Source: an uncultured Prevotellaceae bacterium (GTDB lineage: Bacteria; Bacteroidota; Bacteroidia; Bacteroidales; Bacteroidaceae). From it: 64,000 bases of DNA. The translations under genes were made by a program, and so were the position numbers. The stretch covers positions 48,808 through 112,807 of the forward strand of contig CACXTX010000001.1 in the NCBI GenBank assembly GCA_902770635.1. Direction: 5' to 3'. How positions within the stretch are numbered: position 1 is the first letter of the stretch; each line of letters starts with the position of its first letter. The notes beneath the pieces are model-generated. The model worked only from the letters and a program-made list of their open reading frames with translations. It was not told where the DNA came from and did no database searches. Shown here one piece after another: positions 15,697 through 23,816 of this stretch.

Positions 15697-17163
15697 TTAC
15701 TTCACCACCTTCACGATGACATTTGTCTTCTTGATGTTATTACAGTTAGAGAACACGGCATCCTTCTTAGCCTGAATCATCACGTTCTCCAGGGTGATGC
15801 CGTCAATAGGCATTTCGGGAAGTCCGTTGAACTCCATAGCGCGACCTGCATCGTTGCAGACAATGTTCTTAATGTTGATATTGCGGAAGATAGGGGTCTC
15901 CTCGTTAACAGGCATCTTGGTCTGGTTGTCTGGATTGTCACCATCGGCTAACATCTCAGCAACCGACTTGCCACCATAATACATGTTGAAGGTAATGGCA
16001 TCGGTCTTGATGTCGGTCATCGATACATTGTTGATATTGATGTTCTCCACGATACCGCCACGCCCACGGGTTGACTTGAAGCGCAAGCCCACATCGGTGC
16101 CCAGGAACTGGCAGTTCTCAACAAGGATGTTGCGGACGCCACCACTCATCTCAGAACCTACGACGAAACCACCATGACCCGCGAATACGGTACAGCCGTT
16201 GACAACGACATTCTCACAGGGGCGACCGCGACGGCGACCGTCCTTATCCTTACCACTCTTGATGCAGATACCATCATCGCCAGCATCGAACTTCGAATTG
16301 ACAATCAGGGCATTCTTGCACGACTCAAGGTCAAGGGCATCGCCATTCTGAGCATAAGCAGGATTACGCGCCAGTACATTATCTAATATAATATTCTCGC
16401 ACATGAGCGGATGGATGTTCCAAGCAGGAGAGTTCTGGAAGATGACACCTTCGAGCAACACGTTCTTGCAGTTAACAAGCGAAATCATGACAGGACGCAG
16501 GAAACGCTTGATGGCATTCCACTCCTCTTCCGTTTGGGCATTGGGCACATTCATGTTGGCACCTTTCTCGCCCTGCACATAGCCCTGGTTAGGCACCCAG
16601 TAGCCCTTCTTCATCTCCACACCGCCGGGACGGCTCATAATCTCCTTCCACTGGGCATCAGTAACCTTCGACTTCTTCACGGGACGCCAGAACTGTCCGT
16701 TACCATCGATGACGCCACGTCCCGTAATGGCAATATTCACGGCACCATTAGCGCTTAGCGGCGATTGGCAACGGCGGGTATCCAGACCTTCGAAGGAGGT
16801 ATTGATAATGGGATAGAGCGCTTCGTCACCCGAGAACTGGATAACAGCCCCCACTTCCAGGTGCAAGTCGATATTACTCTTCAGGACAATAGGACCCGTG
16901 AACCAGACACCCTGGGGAACCACCAGACGTCCACCGCCCTGCTTGCTCAGGGCATCAATGGCCTTGGCGAAGGCCTGGGTATTCAGCGTTACACCATCGT
17001 TGACAGCACCAAAGTCGCGCAGGTTGACCTGACGGTTGGGAATGACAGGAGCCTTCACCTCCGGCATGCTAAACGGAAGGTTGGCTGTGTACTTCTTGTA
17101 AGGATTCTCAGCGTGAGCCGTCAATGCAACGGCCATCAGCATCATGCAGACTAGTTTCTTCAT
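15697..17163 (-). CDS. glycoside hydrolase family 28 (polygalacturonase-like)
   Basis: A 488-residue secreted enzyme with a signal peptide (MKKLVCMMLMAVALTAHA). It has a right-handed parallel beta-helix with the GH28 signature blocks: NGDALDLESC, FDAGDDGICIKSG (catalytic Asp pair), GHGGFVVGSEMSGG (catalytic His) and FKSTRGRGG. GH28 enzymes hydrolyse alpha-1,4-galacturonide or related rhamnogalacturonan linkages of pectin, fitting a gut or rumen plant-polysaccharide degrader. ATG at 17163 is used; the frame's only upstream start is TTG. It starts 13 nt after folK, so it seems to share the tRNA/folate operon. Confidence 0.92.
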   Translation of the reverse strand: MKKLVCMMLMAVALTAHAENPYKKYTANLPFSMPEVKAPVIPNRQVNLRDFGAVNDGVTLNTQAFAKAIDALSKQGGGRLVVPQGVWFTGPIVLKSNIDLHLEVGAVIQFSGDEALYPIINTSFEGLDTRRCQSPLSANGAVNIAITGRGVIDGNGQFWRPVKKSKVTDAQWKEIMSRPGGVEMKKGYWVPNQGYVQGEKGANMNVPNAQTEEEWNAIKRFLRPVMISLVNCKNVLLEGVIFQNSPAWNIHPLMCENIILDNVLARNPAYAQNGDALDLESCKNALIVNSKFDAGDDGICIKSGKDKDGRRRGRPCENVVVNGCTVFAGHGGFVVGSEMSGGVRNILVENCQFLGTDVGLRFKSTRGRGGIVENININNVSMTDIKTDAITFNMYYGGKSVAEMLADGDNPDNQTKMPVNEETPIFRNINIKNIVCNDAGRAMEFNGLPEMPIDGITLENVMIQAKKDAVFSNCNNIKKTNVIVKVVK

Positions 17164-17176
17164 ATTCAATTTGTTT

Positions 17177-17662
17177 TTAAAATGTGTTAGTAATTTGTTT
17201 CAAGGGTATCATGACAAAGTCACGTTGATGCATCAGGGGATGCGGTATCTTCAAGTCGGGCTCGTCAACGGTCCAGTCGTCGTAGAGCAGGATATCGATG
17301 TCGATAGGACGGTCAGCATATTTACAATTTGACGATTTACTATTTGACGATTTACAATTGGACGATTTACAATTTACAATTTGACTGCGCTGGGTGGCAT
17401 GTTCCTTACATTTGCCCAAGTCGCGCTCTATCTGCTGGGTGAGTGTAAGCACCTCGCGAGGTGTCTTCTCCGTCTGGCAGAGGATGACGGCATTCATAAA
17501 GCTGTTTTCAGATTGGAAGCCCCAAGGTTCCGTTTCGATAAAAGAGGACTGTCGGATCACCTCCCCTATCCGCTCACCTATCAGGCGAATGGCTTCGGTC
17601 AGGTTCCATTCCCGATTGCCGAGATTGGAACCCAGACCGAGATATAACTGATGCTTAGTCAT
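17177..17662 (-). CDS. folK: 2-amino-4-hydroxy-6-hydroxymethyldihydropteridine pyrophosphokinase
   Basis: A 161-residue HPPK, the folate-pathway kinase that pyrophosphorylates hydroxymethyl-dihydropterin. Motifs: LGLGSNLGNREWNL, SFIETEPWGFQSENSFMNAV, RPIDIDILLYDDW (catalytic Asp pair), LKIPHPLMHQRDFVMIPL. Just before RPIDIDIL there is an extra ~20-residue Ser/Asn/Cys/Lys block (NCKSSNCKSSNSKSSNCK) encoded by a 15-bp tandem repeat, where the family normally has a few residues. The repeat keeps frame because 15 is a multiple of 3. It overlaps queA by 8 nt. Whether the insertion affects activity is unknown. Confidence 0.9.
   Translation of the reverse strand: MTKHQLYLGLGSNLGNREWNLTEAIRLIGERIGEVIRQSSFIETEPWGFQSENSFMNAVILCQTEKTPREVLTLTQQIERDLGKCKEHATQRSQIVNCKSSNCKSSNSKSSNCKYADRPIDIDILLYDDWTVDEPDLKIPHPLMHQRDFVMIPLKQITNTF
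17321..17385. repeat. 15-bp tandem repeat inside folK
   Basis: Three near-identical 15-nt units (TTTACAATTTGACGA type) plus partial copies on the plus strand. The same words build intergenic tracts at 19557, 24602 and 29288. Confidence 0.85.
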
Positions 17663-18797
17663 CCAATATCAGCATTGCATCGCCATAGCAGCCAAACTGA
17701 TAGCCGTTGTTCAGTGCTTGCTTGTAAGCCTCCATCACCAGGTCATAGCCGCCAAAGGCAGCAGTAGCCATGACCATCGTCGATTCTGAGTGATAGAAAT
17801 TCGTAATCAACGTATTAGAGAACCCGAACTCATAAGGCGGGAAAATAAACTTATTGGTCCACCCGTCAAACTCCTTCAGCATACCGTCGGTACCCACGGC
17901 GCTCTCTGTAGCTCGCATGGTGCTGATGCCGACGGAACACAGGCGATGGCCTTCTTCCTTTGCCTTATTGGCTATCTCAATGGCTTCGGCACTGACCTTC
18001 ATCTGCTCTGAGCTCATCTTATGCTTGGTCAAGTCCTCTACTTCTATCGGATCAAAACATCCCAATCCACAATGCACCGTGATGAACGAGAAGTTCACGC
18101 CGCGAATCTCCAGGCGTTTCATCAGTTCACGGCTGAAGTGAAGACCAGAGGCCGGAGCCGTCACAGCACCCTCATTCTTGGCATAGATGGTTTGGAAGTT
18201 CTCCATGTCGTCAGGGGTAGCATCCCGCCTGTCCACAATGTAGCGAGGCAACGGAGCAGAGCCCAGGGCAAACAGCTCGCGCTTGAACTCATCATGAGGA
18301 CAATCATAGAGGAAACGCAGCGTGCGACCGCGGCTGGTAGTATTGTCTATTACCTCAGCCACCATCGGCCCATCATCTTCGAAGAACAGCTTATTGCCAA
18401 TACGAATCTTACGGGCAGGCTCTACCAAGACATCCCACAATCGCAATTCCTCGTTCAACTCACGTAACAGGAACACTTCAATCTTGGCGTCCGTCTTTTC
18501 CTTAGTACCATAGAGACGCGCGGGAAACACCTTGGTGTCGTTAAGCATTATGACATCACCCTCTTCAAAATAGTCGATGATATTACGGAAGGTCATAAAG
18601 CGGTCAGTGTCGTTGCCCTCTGCATCCTTCTCATACATGTCTATCGTCTGGCTCTTACGGTGCAACACCATCAATCGACATTCATCACGATGATACACTT
18701 TCTCTACCGTACCGTCTTCGTTCTCGAACACGCGGTGGGGTGGCTCCAATGCCACCTGGCTCTCGGGTAATTTGAATTTGAATTGTGACAGTTTCAT
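17655..18797 (-). CDS. queA: S-adenosylmethionine:tRNA ribosyltransferase-isomerase
   Basis: A 380-residue enzyme that transfers the ribosyl part of S-adenosylmethionine to preQ1 in tRNA, forming epoxyqueuosine. Recognisable stretches: YFEEGDVIMLNDTKVFPARLYG near the N-terminus, VTAPASGLHFSRELMKRL, FSFITVHCGLGCFDPIE and GWTNKFIFPPYEFGF near the C-terminus. It is slightly longer than the ~345 residues of the E. coli enzyme, as usual in Bacteroidetes. It sits between truB (47-nt gap) and folK (8-nt overlap), a tRNA-modification/folate cluster. Confidence 0.95.
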   Translation of the reverse strand: MKLSQFKFKLPESQVALEPPHRVFENEDGTVEKVYHRDECRLMVLHRKSQTIDMYEKDAEGNDTDRFMTFRNIIDYFEEGDVIMLNDTKVFPARLYGTKEKTDAKIEVFLLRELNEELRLWDVLVEPARKIRIGNKLFFEDDGPMVAEVIDNTTSRGRTLRFLYDCPHDEFKRELFALGSAPLPRYIVDRRDATPDDMENFQTIYAKNEGAVTAPASGLHFSRELMKRLEIRGVNFSFITVHCGLGCFDPIEVEDLTKHKMSSEQMKVSAEAIEIANKAKEEGHRLCSVGISTMRATESAVGTDGMLKEFDGWTNKFIFPPYEFGFSNTLITNFYHSESTMVMATAAFGGYDLVMEAYKQALNNGYQFGCYGDAMLILDD

Positions 18798-18843
18798 ATT
18801 ATGTTATTACGATATTTCAATGTTTCGTTTTTGTTAAATCATA

Positions 18844-19551
18844 TTATTTCAGGGTTTCTATCTCCTGTTGTTCCAACCACTGGGGAAAGTCATCGATGGT
18901 AATACAGTCCTCGATTCGCACATCTCCCACACGAGTACGACACAGGGCGGTAAGATAAGCTCCGCTATTGAGTGCCCTTCCGATATCCCGTGCCAAGGAG
19001 CGGATATAGGTTCCTTTACCACAAACCACGCGGATGCTCATCACCATCTTTTCGACATCAAAGGCGGTCAGCTCTATCTCGTCAATATGCACCGTCTTGG
19101 GAGCCAGTTCTACATCCTGTCCCTTGCGCATCAGGTCGTAGGCACGGTCACCGCCAATTTTACAGGCAGAATATTCGGGTGGCACCTGCTGGATGTCGCC
19201 CTCAAAACTGGCAAGCACCTGGCGGACCAATGACTCCGTGATATGGGCTGTAGGATAGGTCGCATCCACCTCGTGCTCCATATCGTAACTGGGTGTTGTG
19301 GCACCTAACTGGAGCGTTGCGGTATATTCCTTGGTATGGAGTTGCAGGCGTTCTATCTCTTTGGTCTTCTTTCCCGTACAAAGTATCAGCACCCCCGTTG
19401 CCAATGGGTCAAGTGTTCCAGCATGGCCTATCTTCACCCGTTTCACTCCCACACGGCGTGACACACGGGTACGGACAAAGGCCAGCGCACCGAACGAAGT
19501 CATCCGGTAAGGCTTGTTGATGCAGATATATTCGCCCTCCGTAAAGTTCAC
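18844..19551 (-). CDS. truB: tRNA pseudouridine(55) synthase
   Basis: A 235-residue pseudouridine synthase making psi-55 in the T loop of tRNAs. The catalytic motif KIGHAGTLDPLATGVLILC contains the conserved Asp; KTKEIERLQLHTKEYTATLQLG and VVCGKGTYIRSLARDIG follow. The start is GTG at 19551; no ATG fits. It lacks the C-terminal PUA-like extension of longer TruB, normal for this phylum. It lies 47 nt downstream of uppP across a word-repeat tract. Confidence 0.94.
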   Translation of the reverse strand: MNFTEGEYICINKPYRMTSFGALAFVRTRVSRRVGVKRVKIGHAGTLDPLATGVLILCTGKKTKEIERLQLHTKEYTATLQLGATTPSYDMEHEVDATYPTAHITESLVRQVLASFEGDIQQVPPEYSACKIGGDRAYDLMRKGQDVELAPKTVHIDEIELTAFDVEKMVMSIRVVCGKGTYIRSLARDIGRALNSGAYLTALCRTRVGDVRIEDCITIDDFPQWLEQQEIETLK

Positions 19552-19556
19552 CTTGA

Positions 19557-19600
19557 TTATTGGACTATTTGACTATTTACTATTTGACTATTTGTATTTT
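19557..19600. repeat. GACTATTTGACTATTTACTATTTGAC tract
   Basis: Short-word tract filling the uppP-truB gap; the words match those in folK. Confidence 0.7.
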
Positions 19601-20399
19601 ACAGCAGACTGCAGGCGATGGTCACTACACCGACCACAGCACAATAGATACCGAAGTATATCAACTTGCCTTTCTTGACAATGTTAATCATCCACTTACA
19701 GGCAACACATCCAGAGAGGAAGGCTGCCACAAAGCCTATAGCGAGTGGCAATGCCTCAATGCCACCCATCACATCCTCACCTTTCAACATCTTCAGCACG
19801 TCGAGCAGAGCCTCACCTAAAATGGGAGGAATAACCATCAGGAAGGAGAACTGTGCCATCGACTCTTTCTTGTTGCCCAACATCAATCCCGTAGCAATGG
19901 TAGAACCCGAGCGCGACACACCGGGCAGTACGGCAACCGCCTGAGCCAATCCTATGATAAAAGCATCCTTCCACGAGATATGCTCCTTCTGGCGGGGCTT
20001 GGCATAATAGGAGAAGATGAGCAGAGAGGCGGTAATCAGCAGACAAAAGCCCACAACCAACAATCCCGATCCGAAAATCTCCTCTACATAATCCTTGAAG
20101 AACAAGCCGACAATGCCCACAGGAATCATGGACACCACAATGTTCAGCGCATACTTGGTCTCTGCATTCAGCTCGCACTTGAACAGACCGCGTACTATCC
20201 AGTCTATCTCGCTCCACAGGATGACGATAGTCGATAAGACGGTTGCCACATGTACAGCCACGGTAAACATCAGGTTATCGGCACCGTCGCTCATGCCGAA
20301 AAGGGCCTGTCCGATAGCCAGATGACCGCTGCTGCTCACTGGAAGATATTCCGTAAGCCCTTGGATGATGCCTAAGATAAGTGCTTCAAACCAACTCAT
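19599..20399 (-). CDS. uppP: undecaprenyl-diphosphatase
   Basis: A 266-residue integral membrane phosphatase (BacA type) that recycles undecaprenyl pyrophosphate for peptidoglycan and O-antigen synthesis. Both active-site regions are seen: [20 protein letters not shown] and [18 protein letters not shown], with about eight hydrophobic segments. The start overlaps the stop of the DUF3098 gene by 4 nt. Position next to ftsX and DUF3098 is usual for Bacteroidales. Confidence 0.95.
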   Translation of the reverse strand: MSWFEALILGIIQGLTEYLPVSSSGHLAIGQALFGMSDGADNLMFTVAVHVATVLSTIVILWSEIDWIVRGLFKCELNAETKYALNIVVSMIPVGIVGLFFKDYVEEIFGSGLLVVGFCLLITASLLIFSYYAKPRQKEHISWKDAFIIGLAQAVAVLPGVSRSGSTIATGLMLGNKKESMAQFSFLMVIPPILGEALLDVLKMLKGEDVMGGIEALPLAIGFVAAFLSGCVACKWMINIVKKGKLIYFGIYCAVVGVVTIACSLL

Positions 20400-20659
20400 G
20401 CCTCTACCTCCTTATTTTCGTCCTCTATGGCTTTATCCGTCTTAGGACGGCGTACCACCGCATAGATCATAGACACAAAACCCAACAGGCAAATGACTGG
20501 GGCAACCTTGATACGACGGGCACTGAAGATGTCGGGGTTATATGCGGTTTCAGAAGAACCAGCCCCACTCATCAGCAGGAAACCGACGATGACCACAGCC
20601 ATACCAATAGCCAACAGTATATAGTTGACTTTATCGAATGCGAAATCTCTCTTATCCAT
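20396..20659 (-). CDS. DUF3098 small membrane protein
   Basis: 87 residues with two membrane helices ([20 protein letters not shown] and [18 protein letters not shown]), FNPD-like [15 protein letters not shown] between them, and a charged tail. This matches DUF3098, found next to ftsX and uppP in Bacteroidetes. Its function is unknown; the context suggests cell-envelope work. The ATG at 20659 is preferred to one three codons upstream because it begins MDKRDFAF, the usual family start. Confidence 0.85.
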   Translation of the reverse strand: MDKRDFAFDKVNYILLAIGMAVVIVGFLLMSGAGSSETAYNPDIFSARRIKVAPVICLLGFVSMIYAVVRRPKTDKAIEDENKEVEA

Positions 20660-20663
20660 ATCT

Positions 20664-20732
20664 TTCACTTTTCACTATTCACTTTTCACTCTTCACTAGG
20701 GCGAAGCCCGTTTCACTCTTCACTAGCGTAGC
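20664..20732. repeat. TTTTCACT word tract with GCGAAGCCCG and GCGTAGCGC words
   Basis: Tract between ftsX and DUF3098 made of TTTTCACT/CTTCACT words. It also contains AGGGCGAAGCCCG and TAGCGTAGCGCTA; the latter word type recurs at 54444. Confidence 0.65.
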
Positions 20733-20733
20733 G

Positions 20734-21612
20734 CTAAATCTTGTACAATTCACTGGCCTTCATGCGCAGGAACTTGTTGACTGCCAGCCAAGCACAGAAA
20801 GCCGTTATCAAGATGCCAAACAGGAATACAGCTCCCGCGGTAATTGCCAGAACATCCCATGTGACGATGTCCAACATGCCAGGCTGGGTAAGATAAAGAC
20901 CATAGACACCGGCTCCCAGCACACCGTTAGCCAACAGGGCTGCCACCACTCCGACGCCGATGGCCTGTTGCAGGAACGGACGACGGATAAAGCCCCACGA
21001 GGCTCCAACCAGTTTCATGGTATGGATGACGAACCTGCGAGCATAAATGCTCAGACGCACCGTATTGCTGATGAGCGAGAACGACACGAAGGTCAACAGC
21101 ACAGCCAATACCAAGAGAATAATGCTGACACGACGCAGGTTGGCATTCACCTTGTCCATCAGGTCTTCCATATACGAAATGTCGCTCACCCTACTGTCTT
21201 TCCTCAGTTCCTTGGCTATCCACTTCAGCGAATCGGTATTGGCATAGTCAGAGGCCAGCTGTATCTCCAAGGTTGCAGGGAAGGGGTTGAAGCCCAGAAA
21301 CTCCGTCGGGTCACTGCCCAATTCCTTAATCTGCTCCTTTTGGGCCTGTTCCTTACTGATATAGTCGATATTGTGGGAATACGGACGATGGTACAAGTCA
21401 CGACACAACAAATGGGCATCGTTCACCGTAACACTGTCTTTCAACATCACCGTCACCGTCAAGTTCTCCTTCATGTGGGCCGACAGATGGCGGGCCGACA
21501 ACACAAAGAACACCACCATGCCCAACAATACGAGCACCATTGTAGTGCTTATACATAATGTAACAGCCTGCATACCACGGCGGTTGCGGACTCTTTTCTT
21601 CTTCTTGCTCAT
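20734..21612 (-). CDS. ftsX: cell division protein FtsX
   Basis: A 292-residue permease with a basic N-terminus (MSKKKKRVRNRRG), a first membrane helix, an ~110-residue periplasmic domain (YISKEQAQKEQIKELG region) and three C-terminal helices. FtsX with FtsE activates septal peptidoglycan hydrolases. ftsE is not adjacent, which is common in this phylum. The ATG at 21612 is used because it precedes the basic cap. A promoter lies ~113 nt upstream. It leads the operon ftsX-DUF3098-uppP-truB-queA-folK-GH28. Confidence 0.9.
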   Translation of the reverse strand: MSKKKKRVRNRRGMQAVTLCISTTMVLVLLGMVVFFVLSARHLSAHMKENLTVTVMLKDSVTVNDAHLLCRDLYHRPYSHNIDYISKEQAQKEQIKELGSDPTEFLGFNPFPATLEIQLASDYANTDSLKWIAKELRKDSRVSDISYMEDLMDKVNANLRRVSIILLVLAVLLTFVSFSLISNTVRLSIYARRFVIHTMKLVGASWGFIRRPFLQQAIGVGVVAALLANGVLGAGVYGLYLTQPGMLDIVTWDVLAITAGAVFLFGILITAFCAWLAVNKFLRMKASELYKI

Positions 21613-21724
21613 TGTATCTTTCTTAGACGTAACACACCTAATTTCGTGACAAGGACTGTGCAAACCGAACGCAATAAACTTGTATATTGCTGAGATAAAG
21701 CCTGTTCTCGCACATTTCAGTGTG

Positions 21725-21732
21725 CAAAGATA
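21725..21732 (-). promoter_or_regulatory. -7 promoter box for the ftsX operon
   Basis: The minus strand reads TATCTTTG; leader of ~110 nt. Divergent with the promoter at 21765. Confidence 0.55.
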
Positions 21733-21764
21733 CTACTTTCTTTTGGTTTTCCCAAAAAAAATAG

Positions 21765-21772
21765 TAACTTTG
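21765..21772 (+). promoter_or_regulatory. -7 promoter box, near-leaderless
   Basis: TAACTTTG ends 8 nt before the ATG at 21781, so the mRNA leader would be only a few bases. Confidence 0.6.
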
Positions 21773-21780
21773 CATGCATT

Positions 21781-22557
21781 ATGAGTACAATAATTTATGC
21801 ATCACCGATTTTCGGTCCCGTACACAGTCGCCGCCTGGGCATCTCACTAGGCATCAATCTGCTGCCTGCCGATGGCAAGGTGTGCTCGTTTGACTGCATC
21901 TATTGCGAGTGCGGCTTCAACAAAGACCACCGCCCCACCCTGCCACAGCCTACACGCGAGGAAGTGGCACAGAAACTGGAGGCAAAGCTTCAGCAAATGC
22001 AGGCAGAAGGGCAACTGCCCGACGTGCTGACCTTTGCAGGCAATGGCGAGCCGACGTGCCATCCGCATTTTGCCGAAATCATAGACGACACCATCCGTCT
22101 GCGTGACCAGTATTGCCCGAAAGCCAAAGTTTGCGTATTGTCAAACTCCACGTTCATCCATCGGCAGCAGGTGCACGACGCCCTGATGCGTGTCGATGAC
22201 AACATCCTGAAGCTGGACACCATAGACCCCTTATATATTAATAAGGTGGACCGTCCCAACGGTACTTACGACGTAAACGCCATCATAGAACGCATGAAGG
22301 CCTTCAACGGCCACATCATCATCCAAACGATGTTTATGCGTGGCGAATGCAATGGCGTTTCGGTTGACAATACCGGAGAAGAGTTTGTAGGTCCCTGGCT
22401 GGATGCGGTAAAGAGCATCAGGCCCCAGCAGGTAATGGTATATACCATTGACCGCGAGACGCCCGCCCAGGGTCTGGAGAAAGCCACCCACGAGCAGCTC
22501 GACGCCATTCGCGACCGCGTGATAGCAGCGGGAATACCCTGCACCGCCTCCTACTAA
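21781..22557 (+). CDS. radical SAM protein
   Basis: A 258-residue radical S-adenosylmethionine protein. The [4Fe-4S] motif is CSFDCIYCECG (CxxxCxxC), followed by FAGNGEPTCHPHF, the glycine-rich SAM-binding stretch, and KLDTIDPLYINKVDRP. Such stand-alone Fe-S proteins are widespread in Bacteroidetes, but the reaction is unknown. It has no SPASM-type C-terminal Cys cluster. It is transcribed alone from an almost leaderless promoter and followed by a TTAAG word tract. Confidence 0.87.
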   Translation: MSTIIYASPIFGPVHSRRLGISLGINLLPADGKVCSFDCIYCECGFNKDHRPTLPQPTREEVAQKLEAKLQQMQAEGQLPDVLTFAGNGEPTCHPHFAEIIDDTIRLRDQYCPKAKVCVLSNSTFIHRQQVHDALMRVDDNILKLDTIDPLYINKVDRPNGTYDVNAIIERMKAFNGHIIIQTMFMRGECNGVSVDNTGEEFVGPWLDAVKSIRPQQVMVYTIDRETPAQGLEKATHEQLDAIRDRVIAAGIPCTASY

Positions 22558-22558
22558 T

Positions 22559-22593
22559 GGTTAAGAGTTAAGGGTTAAGGGTTAAGAGTTAAG
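22559..22593. repeat. GGTTAAGAGTTAAG tract
   Basis: Five variants of the word (G)GGTTAAG/AGTTAAG in tandem after the radical SAM gene. Confidence 0.75.
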
Positions 22594-22653
22594 AAACATA
22601 CGCTCAAGAATGCAAATTAATTTGTAATCTCTTCGCTTAATCGAAAATTTACA

Positions 22654-22749
22654 CTATCTTTGACCTCCGGTCGAAGATAGGCTGCATCTCGGAAATACAA
22701 AGAAAAACAAGTTTTCCTTTGGCATTTCTCTCGATTTGCACTATCTTTG
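22654..22749 (+). promoter_or_regulatory. palindrome-plus-promoter cassette upstream of the zeta module
   Basis: A 12-bp-arm palindrome (22654-22680) contains a perfect TATCTTTG at 22655-22662. It is followed by a second inverted segment (GGAAATACAAAG ... CTTTGGCATTTC, imperfect) and then the working promoter: TTTG 22718-22721, 20 nt, TATCTTTG 22742-22749. Same layout as at corA and the sigma gene. Confidence 0.7.
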
Positions 22750-22775
22750 CACGCAGAACCAAACGTAAGAAGATT

Positions 22776-22937
22776 ATGAGCATCGACACCTACAAACTGA
22801 CAAGCATGGAGGAGCCTACCGACGAGGTGCTCTCGCAACTGATGCGTGAGGCCGCTGAAGAGGCACGTGAGACAAATGCACAGGCAACGCAACGCTATTT
22901 TGACGAACTGAGGCAGGCTGCCGCAAACATCAGATAG
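22776..22937 (+). CDS. small acidic protein, candidate antitoxin to the zeta-like protein
   Basis: 53 residues, acidic and helical (PTDEVLSQLMREAAEEARET, then RYFDELRQAAANI). The ATG at 22776 lies 27 nt after a -7 box. It ends 2 nt before the zeta-like gene, so the pair is certainly co-transcribed. Small size, helical character and position immediately 5' of a zeta-type kinase suggest an antitoxin or partner, but no known antitoxin family is recognised; this is inference from context. Confidence 0.65.
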   Translation: MSIDTYKLTSMEEPTDEVLSQLMREAAEEARETNAQATQRYFDELRQAAANIR

Positions 22938-22939
22938 CC

Positions 22940-23545
22940 ATGAGCCAGACCGCACACCGTCCCGTACTCATCGTTATTGCCGGCCCAAACGGGTCGGGCA
23001 AGACCACGATTACCTCGAAGATTCTTCGTCACGAATGGCTTGAAAATGCGCTCTACATCAATCCCGACCAGGTGGCGCAGGACCGATTTGGCGACTGGAA
23101 CTCGCCCCAGGCTGTGCTACAGGCAGCCCGGTACTGCGAGGAGCAGCGTGAAGCGTGTCTGAAAAACGGTCAGAGCCTCATCTTCGAGACGGTGCTCTCC
23201 AGTGACGGCAAAGTGGACTTCATCCGTCGCGCCCGCAATGCTGGCTACTTCATTCGCATCTTCTTCGTTTCGACCTCCCACCCGTCAATCAATTCCTCGC
23301 GTATTGCCCGCCGGGTAATGAAAGGCGGTCACGACGTGCCGATTCCCAAGATCATCTCGCGCTATCAGAAGTCGATACTCAACTGCAAGCGCGTGGCAGC
23401 CATTGCCGACCGCGTGTATGTTTATGACAACTCTATAGACGACACCGAGGCCCGCCTGCTATTCCGCATGACCGACGGCAAGCTCTTCAAGCGCTACACC
23501 GACGACATCCCCCTCTGGGCGCAGACCATCATCGACTTTGTCTGA
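22940..23545 (+). CDS. zeta-toxin-like P-loop kinase
   Basis: A 201-residue P-loop protein. Walker A is at the N-terminus (VIAGPNGSGKTTITSKIL), followed by YINPDQVAQDRFGDWNSP and FETVLSSDGKVDFIRRAR, both typical of the zeta-toxin/AAA family, and FIRIFFVSTSHPSINSSRIARRV. Classical zeta toxins phosphorylate UDP-N-acetylglucosamine; relatives of this size in many genomes may have other targets. It follows a 53-residue ORF by 2 nt and is closed by a strong terminator. Confidence 0.82.
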   Translation: MSQTAHRPVLIVIAGPNGSGKTTITSKILRHEWLENALYINPDQVAQDRFGDWNSPQAVLQAARYCEEQREACLKNGQSLIFETVLSSDGKVDFIRRARNAGYFIRIFFVSTSHPSINSSRIARRVMKGGHDVPIPKIISRYQKSILNCKRVAAIADRVYVYDNSIDDTEARLLFRMTDGKLFKRYTDDIPLWAQTIIDFV

Positions 23546-23575
23546 AGCGATTTCGAACGCAGTTCAATATCCCCC

Positions 23576-23605
23576 GAGACATCCGCTGGGATGTCTCTTT
23601 TTTTT
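23576..23605 (+). terminator. intrinsic terminator of the zeta module
   Basis: A 9-bp stem (GAGACATCC / GGATGTCTC) and 4-nt loop followed by eight T. Confidence 0.9.
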
Positions 23606-23627
23606 ATACAACCGCAGATTCCGTGTC

Positions 23628-23670
23628 CATCCGTGTCCATCCGTGCCTAATAATTCCGTGTCCATCGTGG
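23628..23670. repeat. CCGTGTCCAT word tract
   Basis: Tandem TCCGTGTCCATCCGTGTCCATCC-type words between two terminators; yet another word class in an intergenic region. Confidence 0.65.
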
Positions 23671-23721
23671 ACGACGCCCTGGACCAGTCGCTGGCTGACT
23701 AAACCATAAAAGTGATAACAA

Positions 23722-23760
23722 AAGAAGGCCCGAGCTATTTGCCCGAGCCTTCTTTTTTTT
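23722..23760. terminator. terminator hairpin downstream of lpxA
   Basis: A 14-bp stem with two mismatches (arms 23722-23735 and 23741-23754) and TATTT loop, with T-runs on both strands; serves the minus-strand lpxA unit. Confidence 0.65.
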
Positions 23761-23816
23761 ATCACAAGTTTCGCATTCGCTCCTTACTCCTCCTCTCCTT
23801 ACTCCTTCTCTCCTTA

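Noticed and set aside
20638-21558. 306-residue plus-strand ORF opposite ftsX
   Set aside because: His/Gln-rich shadow of ftsX codons; starts in a word-repeat tract.
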